NCBI RefSeq assembly: GCF_014201825.1
Contig: NZ_JACHFJ010000006.1
Location: forward strand, 1-64,000
DNA: 64,000 nt
Direction of reading: 5' to 3'
DNA from: Acidocella aromatica
Lineage (GTDB): Bacteria > Pseudomonadota > Alphaproteobacteria > Acetobacterales > Acetobacteraceae
The notes below the pieces were generated by a model, which saw only the letters and a list, made by a program, of their open reading frames with translations, was not told where the DNA came from and did no database searches. The position numbers and the translations under genes were made by a program. Below, one piece after another: positions 17,231 to 26,307 of this stretch. The first letter of the stretch is position 1. The number at the start of each line of letters is the position of its first letter.

Positions 17231-17235
17231 AATCG

Positions 17236-17253
17236 CTTGGCGAATACGCCAAG
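17236..17253 (+). promoter_or_regulatory. Perfect palindrome between LysR gene and Rieske gene
   Basis: CTTGGCG-AATA-CGCCAAG, 7-bp arms, lies 5 bases after the LysR stop and 57 bases before the Rieske ATG. It could be an operator for the Rieske gene or the base of an RNA hairpin ending the LysR transcript. A second small stem, GCCTTT/AAAGGC with a downstream T-run (about 17271-17301), follows it. Confidence 0.4.
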
Positions 17254-17309
17254 TGAACTGGATATCTTTTGCCTTTTTGAAAGGCGCGCCGCTTTTTTAG
17301 GCTGGCACA

Positions 17310-18545
17310 ATGCTTACACCCGTGCTTGCCTCCCTCACGGCGGATATCGCCGCCACCGCTGCCCTACCCCTCACCAGCGCGCACACCCTCCCCCAGGCCG
17401 CCTATACTAACGAGGCTTTTTTCAAGCTCGAAGAGGAAAAGTTGTTCCGCGCGGGCTGGCTCTGTGTGGCGCATATAAGCGAGTTGCCCAATCCTGGCGA
17501 TTATCTGGCGCTGGAACTACTCGGCGAGCCGCTGGCCATCACCCGCGCTGAGGACGGCGCCATCCATACGCTCTCACGCGTCTGCCCGCACCGGGCCATG
17601 GACATATTGCCCGGCAGCACCGGTTTTCCGCGCAAGGGCCATGCACCGAACCTGCTCTGCCCCTATCATTTCTGGTCCTTCGAGATGGATGGGCGGCTGC
17701 GCGGCTGCCCGCACATGCAGGAAGCCAAAGACTTCACCAAAGCCGAATGGCCGCTGACCGCCGTGCGCAGCGATGTGTGGAACGGCTTCGTCTTCGTAAA
17801 CTTCGACGGTGCTGCGATGGAACTTGCCAAATGCTACCGCGATCTCGACGCCATCGTCGCGCCCTGGAATTTCGCGCAGATGAGCATCGCCATAACCATG
17901 GACTGGGACTGCCCATTCAACTGGAAGGTGATGGTGGAAAACTGGATGGAATCCTACCACCATATCGGCGCGCACAGCACCACGCTGAACCGGATCATGC
18001 CCGGACAAAATACCTGGATCGAGCCCGAGCATCCGCATTACGTGCATGCGCATCTGCCCTATACGGCCAAGCTCCAGGCCGAAGTTGAGGAGGCTGCGGC
18101 GCGCGGCGAGGCTATGCCGGGCTTCTTGCCGATCTCCGGCCTATCCGGCGGGCAGAGCAAGGAATGGGGGCTGTTCACTGGGTATCCGTTCTTCATGTTC
18201 CTCACCATGCCGGATCGTCTGTTGTGGTACCGGCTGCTGCCCATTTCCGCCGAACGCTGCAAGCTGCAAACGATCACACTGGTCAGCCCCGAGACCATGG
18301 CGAGCCCCGAGCTGGCGAAGATGATCGAGGAAGAAAGCGTGCTGCTGCGCGACTTCCATTTGGAGGACATGGAGGTGAACGAGGCCGTGCAGACAGGATT
18401 GCGCTCGCGCTACGCGGTGCGTGGCCGGCTCTCGCATCTCGAAGAACCTGTCTGGTTGATCCAGCGTTACCTAGCCGCACGGCTGGCAGGAGCCTACCCA
18501 GAGAAGGCGTCACGCAAGCCCTATTACGGTCTGCGCACCGTATGA
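17310..18545 (+). CDS. Rieske non-heme iron oxygenase, large subunit (quaternary-amine demethylase-like)
   Basis: A 411-residue ring-hydroxylating-type oxygenase. The Rieske cluster ligands are C92/H94 (VCPHR) and C117/H120 (LLCPYHFW). The mononuclear iron site is in ENWMESYHHIGAHS (H217, H222), with glutamate 214 where most Rieske oxygenases have the bridging aspartate. That Glu is a feature of the carnitine/glycine-betaine monooxygenase branch, so demethylation or cleavage of a quaternary ammonium compound is plausible. No reductase gene follows; the DmmB reductase or one elsewhere may serve. The start is the only Met; its ribosome binding site is weak. Confidence 0.82.
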   Translation: MLTPVLASLTADIAATAALPLTSAHTLPQAAYTNEAFFKLEEEKLFRAGWLCVAHISELPNPGDYLALELLGEPLAITRAEDGAIHTLSRVCPHRAMDILPGSTGFPRKGHAPNLLCPYHFWSFEMDGRLRGCPHMQEAKDFTKAEWPLTAVRSDVWNGFVFVNFDGAAMELAKCYRDLDAIVAPWNFAQMSIAITMDWDCPFNWKVMVENWMESYHHIGAHSTTLNRIMPGQNTWIEPEHPHYVHAHLPYTAKLQAEVEEAAARGEAMPGFLPISGLSGGQSKEWGLFTGYPFFMFLTMPDRLLWYRLLPISAERCKLQTITLVSPETMASPELAKMIEEESVLLRDFHLEDMEVNEAVQTGLRSRYAVRGRLSHLEEPVWLIQRYLAARLAGAYPEKASRKPYYGLRTV

Positions 18546-19279
18546 AAACCCTGACCGTTCCCACTCTGACGGGGCTATGGACGCGCTCGCTCCTGGCCCT
18601 GCCCGATGGCCAGCGCGATACCGATACATTGGTAACTTGGTTGCAAGGACCATCGTTATTCGTGGATCTGCGTATTCCCCCTGGACGTCCTGACTGCTTC
18701 CACGCCACCACGCTGGCCGACCTCACCATGAACGATTGCCTATGGCTGGCCACGCAGCAGGGCTTCGCCGGCCTGTTCCGCCAAGAGGACGGCCTGTTCC
18801 GGTGGCATCGAGAGATCGACTTCCACCCTCCTGCCCCGCTACCAGATGCCGGAAACCTGTTCTGGAACGGCGAGGTGTTGGTGGAGACCGGACATTTCTC
18901 CGACTATCTGGAGCACTGGCACCGCACGCCAAATACCCCCGCATGCCCCGCATCGGCATTACGCCTGCGCAGCCGGGCCGATGGCCGCGCCGCCATATTC
19001 GTGCGCGCAGGCGGGGTGTTCATGTTCGCGCGCGCACGTTCACCGGAATTGGTGCTTACCGCCGCAACACTCCTCGCCTGCGTGGAGGGCGCCGCGGATC
19101 TTCGGACGGCTCAGGAACTGGTGGATTGCGAGCTCTCTTTGGGCGAAATTGAAGGTTGGCGCATAACCCGTTCCAGTCTGCCATTCCGCGAAGGCGTCAC
19201 ACTTACCGTGCAGCGCACAGGCTCGTGCCTGATGTTGGACGGCTTGGCATGGGAAATTCTATTAGAGGAGAGTGCCTAA
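18542..19279 (+). CDS. Uncharacterised lipocalin-like (HRI1-like) protein
   Basis: A 245-residue soluble protein beginning with TLTGLWTRSLLALPDGQRDT and WLQGPSLFVDLRIP, a pattern of the poorly studied HRI1-like/lipocalin-like beta-barrel proteins; that assignment is from memory of the motif and is weak. It has no signal peptide or membrane segment. It is translationally coupled to the Rieske oxygenase (ATGA overlap), so a role in the same pathway, perhaps ligand binding, is likely. Its stop overlaps the convergent folB stop. Confidence 0.6.
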   Translation: MKTLTVPTLTGLWTRSLLALPDGQRDTDTLVTWLQGPSLFVDLRIPPGRPDCFHATTLADLTMNDCLWLATQQGFAGLFRQEDGLFRWHREIDFHPPAPLPDAGNLFWNGEVLVETGHFSDYLEHWHRTPNTPACPASALRLRSRADGRAAIFVRAGGVFMFARARSPELVLTAATLLACVEGAADLRTAQELVDCELSLGEIEGWRITRSSLPFREGVTLTVQRTGSCLMLDGLAWEILLEESA

Positions 19280-19683
19280 CCTGCGTCGGCACTCATCGTC
19301 ACGCCGACACCGCCAGCATCGTCATACACGTCGAGCTTCTCCACCGTCACCGTGGCATGGCGCGCACGCGGATCGGAGAGACAAATCTCCAGCACGCGCT
19401 CGGCAAAACTCTCCACCAGCTTGATGTGGCCTTCGATCGCAAGGCGCCTTATGGCCTGGGAAATATCGTCATAGCAGATGGTATTGCGCAACTCGTCATG
19501 CAGCGTCTCGTCGAGACGCGCCACGACCTCAAGATTGACCCGGATGCGCTGGCGCCCCCGCTTCTCATGCTCATGCACACCGATCCGGGTCTGCAACACG
19601 AGATCGCGTACGAAGATCCGCCGTATCGGATCGATGCGGCGCTGGTGCAGGCTTTTCACGTTCAGGTTATGAATCGACGGCAT
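19276..19683 (-). CDS. folB: FolB-like dihydroneopterin aldolase
   Basis: A 135-residue FolB-family protein. The region KLVESFAERVLEICL (about residues 88-102) matches the conserved family motif with the glutamate that binds pterin. FolB makes 6-hydroxymethyl-dihydropterin for folate synthesis. Its place beside folate-dependent demethylases (Tdm, DmmD) and PurU suggests an accessory copy that raises tetrahydrofolate supply during methylated-amine growth. The N-terminus is about 15 residues longer than typical FolB. ATG 19683 is preceded by GAGGTCTCC. Confidence 0.8.
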   Translation of the reverse strand: MPSIHNLNVKSLHQRRIDPIRRIFVRDLVLQTRIGVHEHEKRGRQRIRVNLEVVARLDETLHDELRNTICYDDISQAIRRLAIEGHIKLVESFAERVLEICLSDPRARHATVTVEKLDVYDDAGGVGVTMSADAG

Positions 19684-20026
19684 CAGGAGACCTCACGAAC
19701 AGCCGATCATGGCCAGGAGCTCGGCTTAACCTCGCAGGCGGCCACTCTCAAGAAGCAAGAACAAATATTTCCCACCACGACAATATCAACGTCTCATAGT
19801 TCCCTTCAAGAATTTTTTTTACTTATATGTCACTTTTCGTGTTGCACAGCAAAATGAATCCCCATACGGTACCGCGCATCGCCACCGTGACGATATGACG
19901 TGGAGGAGTTTGAGCCAGGCCGCAACTTTACGCTCACCACAACAGAGTTTTTAGACATCAACCAGAGCGGGCCATTTTTGCACAAACTGGCAGAACGGTA
20001 CCGTCACATTGCATAAAGGTATCCAC
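19684..20026. other. Divergent intergenic region folB / tmm
   Basis: About 340 bases containing an AT-rich block (about 19750-19860) of low GC for this genome, with short A and T runs, presumably promoters for folB (left) and tmm (right). I see no convincing gene, terminator or perfect inverted repeat. Confidence 0.5.
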
Positions 20027-21370
20027 ATGAGTTTTCGTGTTGCGATCATCGGCGCCGGCCCCAGTGGGCTCGCACAGCTCAGGGCGTTCGAAGCCGCCGA
20101 GAAGCAGGGAGTCGAACTTCCTGAAGTCGTCTGCTTTGAGAAGCAGGCAGACTGGGGCGGCATGTGGAACTACACATGGCGCACGGGACTCGATGAATAC
20201 GGCGAACCTGTGCATGCCTCTATGTATCGTTATCTGTGGTCCAATGGTCCCAAGGAAGCCCTTGAATTCGCCGATTACTCCTTCGAAGAGCATTTCGGCC
20301 GTCCCATTCCGTCCTATCCACCCCGCGAAGTGTTGTGGGACTACATCGTCGGCCGCGTGAAGAAGGGCAATCTGCGCCGCTTCATCCGTTTCCGCTCCCC
20401 GGTGCGCGATGTTGCCTATGACGATGCTTCCGGCAAGTTCACCGTCACCGTACGCGATCTCACGAACGACCACGTCTATTCCGAGGTGTTCGATTACGTT
20501 GTGGTGGCGTCAGGCCATTTCTCGACCCCGAATGTCCCCGACTTCCCTGGCCTCACCAAATTCCCCGGCCGTGTGCTGCATGCGCATGATTTCCGCGACG
20601 CCGCCGAATTCGCCGGCAAGACCGTGCTTTGCATCGGCAGCTCGTATTCCTCCGAGGATATCGGCACCCAGTGCTACAAGTACGGCGCCAAGGAGATCCT
20701 CTTCTCCTACCGCAGCAAGCCGATGGGCTTCGCCTTCCCCGAGGCATTCTCCGAAGTGCCTCTGCTGCTGAAAGTCGAAGGCAAGACCGCCTACTTCAAG
20801 GATGGTATCAGCAAGGATGTGGATGCCATCATCATCTGCACCGGCTACCAGCATCACTTCCCATTCCTGCCGGACGATCTGCGCCTGAAGACCAACAACC
20901 GTCTATGGCCGCTGGGGCTATACAAGGGCGTGGTGTGGGAGAAGAACCCGAAGCTGCTCTATCTCGGCATGCAGGACCAGTACTACACCTTCAACATGTT
21001 CGACGCGCAAGCCTGGTTTGCCCGCGATGTCATGCTTGGCAAGGTCAATCTGCCCTCGTTGGAAGAGATGCAAGCCGACAGCCAAACCTATCGCGAGAAG
21101 GAAGAATCTACAATCAGCGCCTCGGAAGATATCGACTTCCAGTGCGGCTATATCCGCGACCTGCTTGGCCTGACCGATTACCCGGACTTCAAGCCGGAGA
21201 TCATGGCCGAGCAGTTCAAGGAATGGAAGCACCACAAGGAAGAGGACGTGCTGACCTATCGTCACCACAGCTTCCGTTCAGCCATCACCAGGACCATGGC
21301 GCCGCCGCTCAAAACACCTTGGATGCAGCAGCTCGACGACAGCCTGGACGCCTTCCTGGCCAACAACTAA
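20027..21370 (+). CDS. tmm: Trimethylamine monooxygenase (flavin-containing)
   Basis: A 447-residue class B flavin monooxygenase closely resembling bacterial Tmm from methylotrophs and marine bacteria. The FAD motif GAGPSG is at residues 9-14, the NADPH motif [10 protein letters not shown] near 205, and the family stretches [20 protein letters not shown] and [10 protein letters not shown] are present. It oxidises trimethylamine to TMAO with NADPH and O2. The ATG at 20027 is chosen over an upstream TTG because AAAGG lies at proper spacing. Monocistronic with a strong terminator, convergent with dmmC. Confidence 0.93.
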   Translation: MSFRVAIIGAGPSGLAQLRAFEAAEKQGVELPEVVCFEKQADWGGMWNYTWRTGLDEYGEPVHASMYRYLWSNGPKEALEFADYSFEEHFGRPIPSYPPREVLWDYIVGRVKKGNLRRFIRFRSPVRDVAYDDASGKFTVTVRDLTNDHVYSEVFDYVVVASGHFSTPNVPDFPGLTKFPGRVLHAHDFRDAAEFAGKTVLCIGSSYSSEDIGTQCYKYGAKEILFSYRSKPMGFAFPEAFSEVPLLLKVEGKTAYFKDGISKDVDAIIICTGYQHHFPFLPDDLRLKTNNRLWPLGLYKGVVWEKNPKLLYLGMQDQYYTFNMFDAQAWFARDVMLGKVNLPSLEEMQADSQTYREKEESTISASEDIDFQCGYIRDLLGLTDYPDFKPEIMAEQFKEWKHHKEEDVLTYRHHSFRSAITRTMAPPLKTPWMQQLDDSLDAFLANN

Positions 21371-21387
21371 GGTTCGCCTACAATCGT

Positions 21388-21418
21388 CGCCTCCGGGGAA
21401 ACCCGGAGGCGTTTTTTT
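21388..21418 (+). terminator. Rho-independent terminator after tmm
   Basis: CGCCTCCGGG-GAAA-CCCGGAGGCG, a perfect 10-bp stem with GNRA-type loop, followed by seven T residues; 17 bases after the tmm stop. Confidence 0.95.
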
Positions 21419-21448
21419 CTACCTGTCTCTTGGCGGAACATGACCAAC

Positions 21449-21481
21449 AAAAAACCCCGTGGCGTCGCCTTGGGGTTTTTT
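21449..21481. terminator. Bidirectional terminator between tmm and dmmC
   Basis: AAAAAACCCC and GGGGTTTTTT flank an inner GGCG-TCGCC stem, giving a T-run on either strand. It serves chiefly as the end of the leftward tdm-purU-dmm transcripts (dmmC stops at 21497). Confidence 0.85.
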
Positions 21482-21496
21482 AGGAAAAGGCAAGGC

Positions 21497-22552
21497 TCAG
21501 ATGCCGTCCTGCTCTGGGCCGATACCCGCGTTCAGCACGCGGCCATCGTCATGCGGCGCGAAATAATCCACCACATATTGCCGATAGCGCGGCAGCCCCT
21601 TGTACTCGGCAATTCGCGGATGCAGATCGCGGATGACACGATGCATTCGTACCGCCCATTTCTTTACCTTGGCCAGCTCTTCCAGGCGGATGAGATAGCC
21701 ACGGATGGAGAACAGAATGGCGTTCGAGCGCGGCAGACGGTAGAGGGTCTGCAACTCCACGCGCAGGCACATGCGGTGCCCCACATTCTCCGGCGTGATC
21801 GCTGCCTTCTCAGGCCCCCACAACGGATAATTCTCCGGCGAGGTGTCGAGGCGCGGATTGGCGGTCATCGTCCAGTTCAGGCGGCGCACCGGCTTGCCGC
21901 ATTGCATGCGCAGCAGATATTGCAGCGCGCGGTCGAACACGCCGCTCTCATGCGCCAGCGGCACCGGGCCATGCCATTCATGAAAGGACATGCCTACGTC
22001 AAAGTTCAGCGACCAGTCAGCCTGCGAGGTGACCATGCCGCCATCCATATACAGATTATTGTCCCGCTGGTCCTGCAGCGAGAAATCACCCTGCACCTGG
22101 CGGGTGATGTACTCGAACGGACCGAAGGGCAGCGTCTCCTCCCGGCCAAATGTGAACTTCTGGTCAATATCCAGCGGACGGTTGATCCAGTGCCACTCAT
22201 CGTCGTTCTTAGTCAGTGAGAAATGCTCGGGATAATCGTTCGCTAGATTCTCCATGAGCAGCTCGAGCGTGTCCCACTCGGCCGTTTCCATATGCGGTAA
22301 CACCTGGCAGCGCAGCGGGTCCTGGTCCAGCGTAATGGCGCGATCCGCCATATCGCCGACATAGTGCTCGTCGATATCGAACATGGCGTTGTAAACCGGG
22401 CTCGCTCCGCCGCGCACATGCGGCTCCATGTTCACGGAGTACATGTAACTGTCTTCTGGGAACGGGAATGGGAAGCGCAGGATCGCCTCATCTGAGTTGC
22501 TGAACGTGTAATCGTCCCGGAATGTCTCTTGAGGTTTCAGGCTCAGTTTCAT
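21497..22552 (-). CDS. dmmC: Dimethylamine monooxygenase, heme-dependent oxidative N-demethylase subunit (DUF3445)
   Basis: A 351-residue DUF3445 protein, the family of heme-dependent oxidative N-demethylases. With DmmA and DmmB it oxidises dimethylamine to monomethylamine and formaldehyde. Conserved-looking stretches include DYTFSNSDEAILRFPFPFPE, GASPVYNAMFDIDEHYVG, MSFHEWHGPVPLAHESGVFD and RRLNWTM. Gene order (D-A-B-C read leftward) matches the dmmDABC operons of methylotrophs and roseobacters. Starts 3 bases after the dmmB stop and ends in front of a strong terminator. Confidence 0.87.
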   Translation of the reverse strand: MKLSLKPQETFRDDYTFSNSDEAILRFPFPFPEDSYMYSVNMEPHVRGGASPVYNAMFDIDEHYVGDMADRAITLDQDPLRCQVLPHMETAEWDTLELLMENLANDYPEHFSLTKNDDEWHWINRPLDIDQKFTFGREETLPFGPFEYITRQVQGDFSLQDQRDNNLYMDGGMVTSQADWSLNFDVGMSFHEWHGPVPLAHESGVFDRALQYLLRMQCGKPVRRLNWTMTANPRLDTSPENYPLWGPEKAAITPENVGHRMCLRVELQTLYRLPRSNAILFSIRGYLIRLEELAKVKKWAVRMHRVIRDLHPRIAEYKGLPRYRQYVVDYFAPHDDGRVLNAGIGPEQDGI

Positions 22553-22555
22553 GGT

Positions 22556-23470
22556 TCAGAAATCCAGCACCAGTTCGGGGGTTTTCGCGCGCGAGACGCA
22601 GATCATGATGGCATTGTTGGCGGCACGCTCGGTCTCGGATAGGTAATGGTCGTGATGCGCGGGCACACCGTCCAACACCGTGAGCTTGCATTCACCGCAG
22701 GCGCCGCCACGGCACAAACAGGGCGGGGTGAGACCGGCGGCTTCCATCGCATCAAGCAGCGATTCCTCTCGCCCCACGTTCACCTTCACGCCGGAGCGCT
22801 TCAGATGCGCGACAAATGGTTCGCCGCCGGTGGCACCGCCAAAGCTCTCCTTATGCACCTTGGCCGCGGGCCAGCCGACATGCGCGGCGGTGGCCAGCAC
22901 CACATCCATAAAGCTCTCAGGCCCGCAAACGGAAAGATGCGTGTCCAGCTTCTGGCGCTTGAGTAGCGCTTCGAGGTTCAACGTATTGCGGCTGGTATGC
23001 AGCGTCGCCTCGGGGCCGGAAGGCAGCAAAGTGCGGAAGGCTGTCTCATCCTCTGGCTTGCAGCAATGGTGCATCTCATAGGCCAGACCAGGAAGTTTGA
23101 GATAAGATAGAAACGGCGTGATGCCGATGCCCGCCGAGAGTAGCAAATGCCGCTTGGCCTTACGCTGCGGCGCGAATAGATTCTGTGGTGGATACACCTC
23201 CAGCACGTCGCCTACCTTGGCATGTTCGTGCAGCCAGGCGGAACCGCCACGGGATTTTTCCACGCGCCGGACCATGATCTCATAGGCCAGAGCATCGGCG
23301 GCGGAGGTGATGGAATAGGCGTTCTTCCACACACGGTTCGGCCCTGGAATCTCCAGCACCACATGAGAGCCAGCCCCGGCGCGCGGCAGAACCGCACCAT
23401 CAACCGGCGCCAGCGTGAACTTGCGGATGCCGGAGGTAAGCTGGCCCGCGGCTTCGATCTTCAGTTTCAT
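22556..23470 (-). CDS. dmmB: Dimethylamine monooxygenase reductase subunit
   Basis: A 304-residue ferredoxin-NADP reductase-type protein (phthalate dioxygenase reductase architecture): N-terminal FMN/FAD domain, NAD(P) domain (LLSAGIGITPFLSYLK, about residues 109-124), and a C-terminal plant-type 2Fe-2S domain (CLCRGGACGECKL with a later cysteine). It passes electrons from NAD(P)H to the heme subunit. The ATG at 23470 overlaps the dmmA stop by four bases; the longer upstream frame lies within dmmA. Confidence 0.88.
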   Translation of the reverse strand: MKLKIEAAGQLTSGIRKFTLAPVDGAVLPRAGAGSHVVLEIPGPNRVWKNAYSITSAADALAYEIMVRRVEKSRGGSAWLHEHAKVGDVLEVYPPQNLFAPQRKAKRHLLLSAGIGITPFLSYLKLPGLAYEMHHCCKPEDETAFRTLLPSGPEATLHTSRNTLNLEALLKRQKLDTHLSVCGPESFMDVVLATAAHVGWPAAKVHKESFGGATGGEPFVAHLKRSGVKVNVGREESLLDAMEAAGLTPPCLCRGGACGECKLTVLDGVPAHHDHYLSETERAANNAIMICVSRAKTPELVLDF

Positions 23471-24021
23471 GACGTAAACACCTCCGCTGCCGGAATTTCG
23501 CCTGGCACTTCCGCATCCACCTTCACGCCCATGAAGGCGGCGAGGCGGCGGGAGAAATGGTCGCGCACGAACAAAGCCGCCTCGCAAGACGGGCAGGAGA
23601 CAATGTTCACCGGCACGCCCTCGATCATGGTGCGGCAATGGGAACAATAAACGCGCCGAACGAGCGGCCCGGCGCGATGCAGCGAGATCTCGGACGGATG
23701 CAGCCCGGCGACGATGCCGATGTTATAGGCATCCCATATAAATGCCTCGGAGCCGATGGCATAGAACCGTAACCCTGCCGTCTCCCGCCCCAGGCGATGG
23801 CCGAGCTGCGCCAGCAGCTCTGTGGTGGAGCGGAAGGGGCGTACCCCTCCCGCAGCCAGGACCGGCACGCCCGGCCCGTTATGCTTCACCGTCCAGACCT
23901 CGATATTGTCGAAGCTGTCCTCTATGCCTTCCGGCGGGGCATCGAGGCTGGTGACGACGAGATGCGCGCGCCCCGATGGCTCCAGCGCAAAGGGTTCATA
24001 GACCGGACGGTTCTTGCTCAT
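23467..24021 (-). CDS. dmmA: Dimethylamine monooxygenase subunit DmmA
   Basis: A 184-residue protein with an N-terminal domain (RAHLVVTSLDAPPEG onward) and a C-terminal zinc-ribbon-like module: CSHC (about residues 132-135) and CPSC (about 149-152). This layout fits the DmmA-like family, the small subunit of dimethylamine monooxygenase. It lies 3 bases downstream of dmmD and overlaps dmmB, so the complex is made from one message. Confidence 0.82.
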   Translation of the reverse strand: MSKNRPVYEPFALEPSGRAHLVVTSLDAPPEGIEDSFDNIEVWTVKHNGPGVPVLAAGGVRPFRSTTELLAQLGHRLGRETAGLRFYAIGSEAFIWDAYNIGIVAGLHPSEISLHRAGPLVRRVYCSHCRTMIEGVPVNIVSCPSCEAALFVRDHFSRRLAAFMGVKVDAEVPGEIPAAEVFTS

Positions 24022-24024
24022 GGC

Positions 24025-25158
24025 TCAGCCCACCGCCGTACGCTTGGCCTTCTTCGGGTCGTCGAACGGCAGCGCGTGCGCGATGGCTGGCACGCCGCCC
24101 AACGAGCCCTCAACCGTGAGCTTCGCGCCATGCACGGCATAGGGCACGTCCACGCGGGCGATAGCCATGGACTTGCCGGTAAGCGTGGAGACCATCGGGC
24201 AGGTGATGACGCCGACTTCCTTGCCATCGGCTACAAGCTTATCTCCAGGGGCGGCGGATTTGTCGCTCTCGATGAGCACACCGAAGATCTTGAAACGCTC
24301 CTTACCCTTCAGGCGATAATGTTCCTCGGCGCCACGAAAGCCTGTCTTGCCCGGGGAGACGGTGAAGTCGAGCCCCAGCTCCCACAGCGTGTCGCCGCAG
24401 GGCTCGTTCTCGAACGGATACATCTCGGAATTATCGTACGGGTAGAAGAGCAGATAGCTCTCGGTGCGCAGCAGATCGAGCGCGGTGAAGCAGCAGGGGA
24501 TGATGCCCATCTCCTTACCCTCTTCCACGATGGTATCCCAGATCAGCTCGGCATCCTCGGCCTTGCAGAAGATCTCGTACCCACGTTCGCCGGTATAGCC
24601 AGTGCGCGATATCATCACCGGCTTGCCGAACAGCGTGGCGCCCATGTGGCCGAAATATTTTAGGTCGCGGATACCCGGCACATGCTTGGCCAGATAATCC
24701 ACTGCCAGAGGCCCTTGCAGCGAGAGATCGAGCAGATCATCATCGAACAGCATGGTGACATTGCGGCCAACGACGGCCTGGGTAAGAGCTTGATGCCCCG
24801 CGCCGGAACCATGCACCACGAACCAGGAATTCGGCCCAGTGCGGTAGAGGATACCATCATCTATGAACTTGCCACCCTCGTTGAGGAAGCAGCAATAGGC
24901 GGACTTGCCCGGCATAATCTTGGAAACATCGCGCGTGGTTAGATAATCAAGCACCGCCGAAGCATGCGGTCCATGTAGATGCACCTTCTTCAGCCCCGAA
25001 ACGTCCATCAGCCCCGCCCTGGTGCGGATCGCCACATGGTGGTCCTGCACGTCGGTTGAGTACGTCCAGGCCGTTGGCATGCCGTTCCAGTCCTCAAGCT
25101 TGGAACCAAGAGCGCGGTGGCGGGAGGCTAGAGCGGCGTAACGCCAGGAGCGAGTCAT
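24025..25158 (-). CDS. dmmD: GcvT-like folate-dependent protein of dimethylamine operon
   Basis: A 377-residue aminomethyltransferase-like (GcvT) protein. Motifs typical of the folate-binding fold are visible: DVSGLKKVHLHGP near residue 51, LDLSLQGP near 145, [14 protein letters not shown] near 185 and the basic C-terminal beta-barrel. In dmm operons this protein is thought to move formaldehyde produced by demethylation onto tetrahydrofolate. The ATG at 25158 follows GAAGG; an upstream GTG at 25197 would add 13 residues. First gene of dmmDABC. Confidence 0.85.
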   Translation of the reverse strand: MTRSWRYAALASRHRALGSKLEDWNGMPTAWTYSTDVQDHHVAIRTRAGLMDVSGLKKVHLHGPHASAVLDYLTTRDVSKIMPGKSAYCCFLNEGGKFIDDGILYRTGPNSWFVVHGSGAGHQALTQAVVGRNVTMLFDDDLLDLSLQGPLAVDYLAKHVPGIRDLKYFGHMGATLFGKPVMISRTGYTGERGYEIFCKAEDAELIWDTIVEEGKEMGIIPCCFTALDLLRTESYLLFYPYDNSEMYPFENEPCGDTLWELGLDFTVSPGKTGFRGAEEHYRLKGKERFKIFGVLIESDKSAAPGDKLVADGKEVGVITCPMVSTLTGKSMAIARVDVPYAVHGAKLTVEGSLGGVPAIAHALPFDDPKKAKRTAVG

Positions 25159-25393
25159 GCGATGGCCTTCGTGGTTAGAGTGAAAAAACATCTCCACCCC
25201 GCCATGAGGCGATAGCGGAGATATGCAACAGGCAGACGACGGTCACGGGGTCAGTACCGCTGAGAGGGCGGCGCGGTGTTTGGTGGTGAAAGCCTCGCTG
25301 CCGATATGCTCGACCAAAACAAAATGCCCCGAAAAAAATCTTTCCTTATAGTTATAAAGGATAATTGCAGAGAATCGTCTCTGTCAATCGGAT
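25159..25393 (-). promoter_or_regulatory. Leader and promoter region of dmmDABC
   Basis: Right after the purU stop is a hairpin CAGAGA-ATCG-TCTCTG (25368-25383, outer ATTG/CAAT also pairing). Then comes an imperfect AT-rich palindrome CCTTATAGTTATAAAGG (25344-25360). About 140 GC-rich bases follow, with several short complementary blocks (for example CGGT at 25240-25243 with ACCG at 25256-25259). On the minus strand TTGACA lies within the hairpin, a possible -35. I could not match the leader to a known riboswitch. Confidence 0.4.
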
Positions 25394-26254
25394 TTAGCTC
25401 GCGAACACCACCGTCTTGCTGCCGTTCAGGATAACGCGGTCTTCCAAATGGTAGCGCACAGCGCGGGCAAGTACCCGGCGCTCGATGTCACGCCCCTTGC
25501 GCACCAGATCATCCGGCGTATCCGCGTGCGAGATGCGCTCAACATCCTGCTCGATGATCGGCCCTTCGTCGAGGTCAGACGTCACGTAATGCGCCGTAGC
25601 CCCGATCAACTTCACACCACGGCCATGGGCCTGGTGGTAAGGCTTGGCGCCCTTGAAGCCGGGTAGGAAGGAATGGTGAATATTAATGCAACGGCCTGAA
25701 AGTTTTTGTGTCAGTGCATCGGAAAGCACCTGCATGTAACGCGCCAACACCACCAGCTCGGACTTGGTCTCCTTCACCAACTCCCAGATCTGTGCCTCCT
25801 GTTCCATCTTGGTGGCCTTACTGATGGGCATATGATGGAACGGCAGGCCGCCGAAATCGAGCCCGGCATAATTCTCGATGCTATGGTTGGAAACGATTGC
25901 GGTGGGCGTCATGTCCAGCTCGCCAATGCGCCAGCGGTACAGCAGGTCGGCCAGGCAATGGTCGAACTTGGAGACCAGCAGCAGCACGCGGCGCGGCGTA
26001 GAATGGTCGTTGATCGCGTAGTTCATCTTGTACAGCTCGGCGATGCCTGCAAACCCTTCACGCAGCACGGAGATGCTGGAACCAGCGGCAAGGTCGAAGG
26101 CGATGCGAGCGAAGAACTTACCGGTCTCGGTATCGTCGAATTGCTGGGCCTCGCGGATGTCGGCGCCGTGCTCGAACAGATAGGTGGTGACGGCGGCAAC
26201 AATGCCAGGACGGTTCTGGCAGGAGAGCGTAAGAACGTATTGCGCGTTAGACAT
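25394..26254 (-). CDS. purU: Formyltetrahydrofolate deformylase
   Basis: A 286-residue PurU: N-terminal ACT domain ([20 protein letters not shown]) and a formyltransferase-like C-terminal domain with [17 protein letters not shown] and the catalytic aspartate region [15 protein letters not shown]. It hydrolyses 10-formyl-THF to formate and THF. In methylamine clusters it regenerates THF after the methyl-derived C1 unit is oxidised. The ATG at 26254 follows GGGAAGTG. It sits between tdm and dmmD in the same direction, 53 bases after the tdm stop. Confidence 0.92.
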   Translation of the reverse strand: MSNAQYVLTLSCQNRPGIVAAVTTYLFEHGADIREAQQFDDTETGKFFARIAFDLAAGSSISVLREGFAGIAELYKMNYAINDHSTPRRVLLLVSKFDHCLADLLYRWRIGELDMTPTAIVSNHSIENYAGLDFGGLPFHHMPISKATKMEQEAQIWELVKETKSELVVLARYMQVLSDALTQKLSGRCINIHHSFLPGFKGAKPYHQAHGRGVKLIGATAHYVTSDLDEGPIIEQDVERISHADTPDDLVRKGRDIERRVLARAVRYHLEDRVILNGSKTVVFAS

Positions 26255-26307
26255 GGCACTTCCCAGAGATGAATATTGACGTGAATGATTGTCCACGGGA
26301 ACAAAGG

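Noticed and set aside
19901-19916. GG-N10-GC match upstream of tmm (TGGAGGAGTTTGAGCC)
   Set aside because: Only the invariant dinucleotides agree (GGAG and GAGC instead of GGCAC and TTGC) and it is over 100 bases from the gene.
25200-25340. Possible TPP, glycine or folate riboswitch before dmmD (CTGAGAGG on plus strand, CCTCTCAG on minus)
   Set aside because: Only one short motif agrees; the remaining conserved elements of those classes are absent. Kept only as an unassigned leader.
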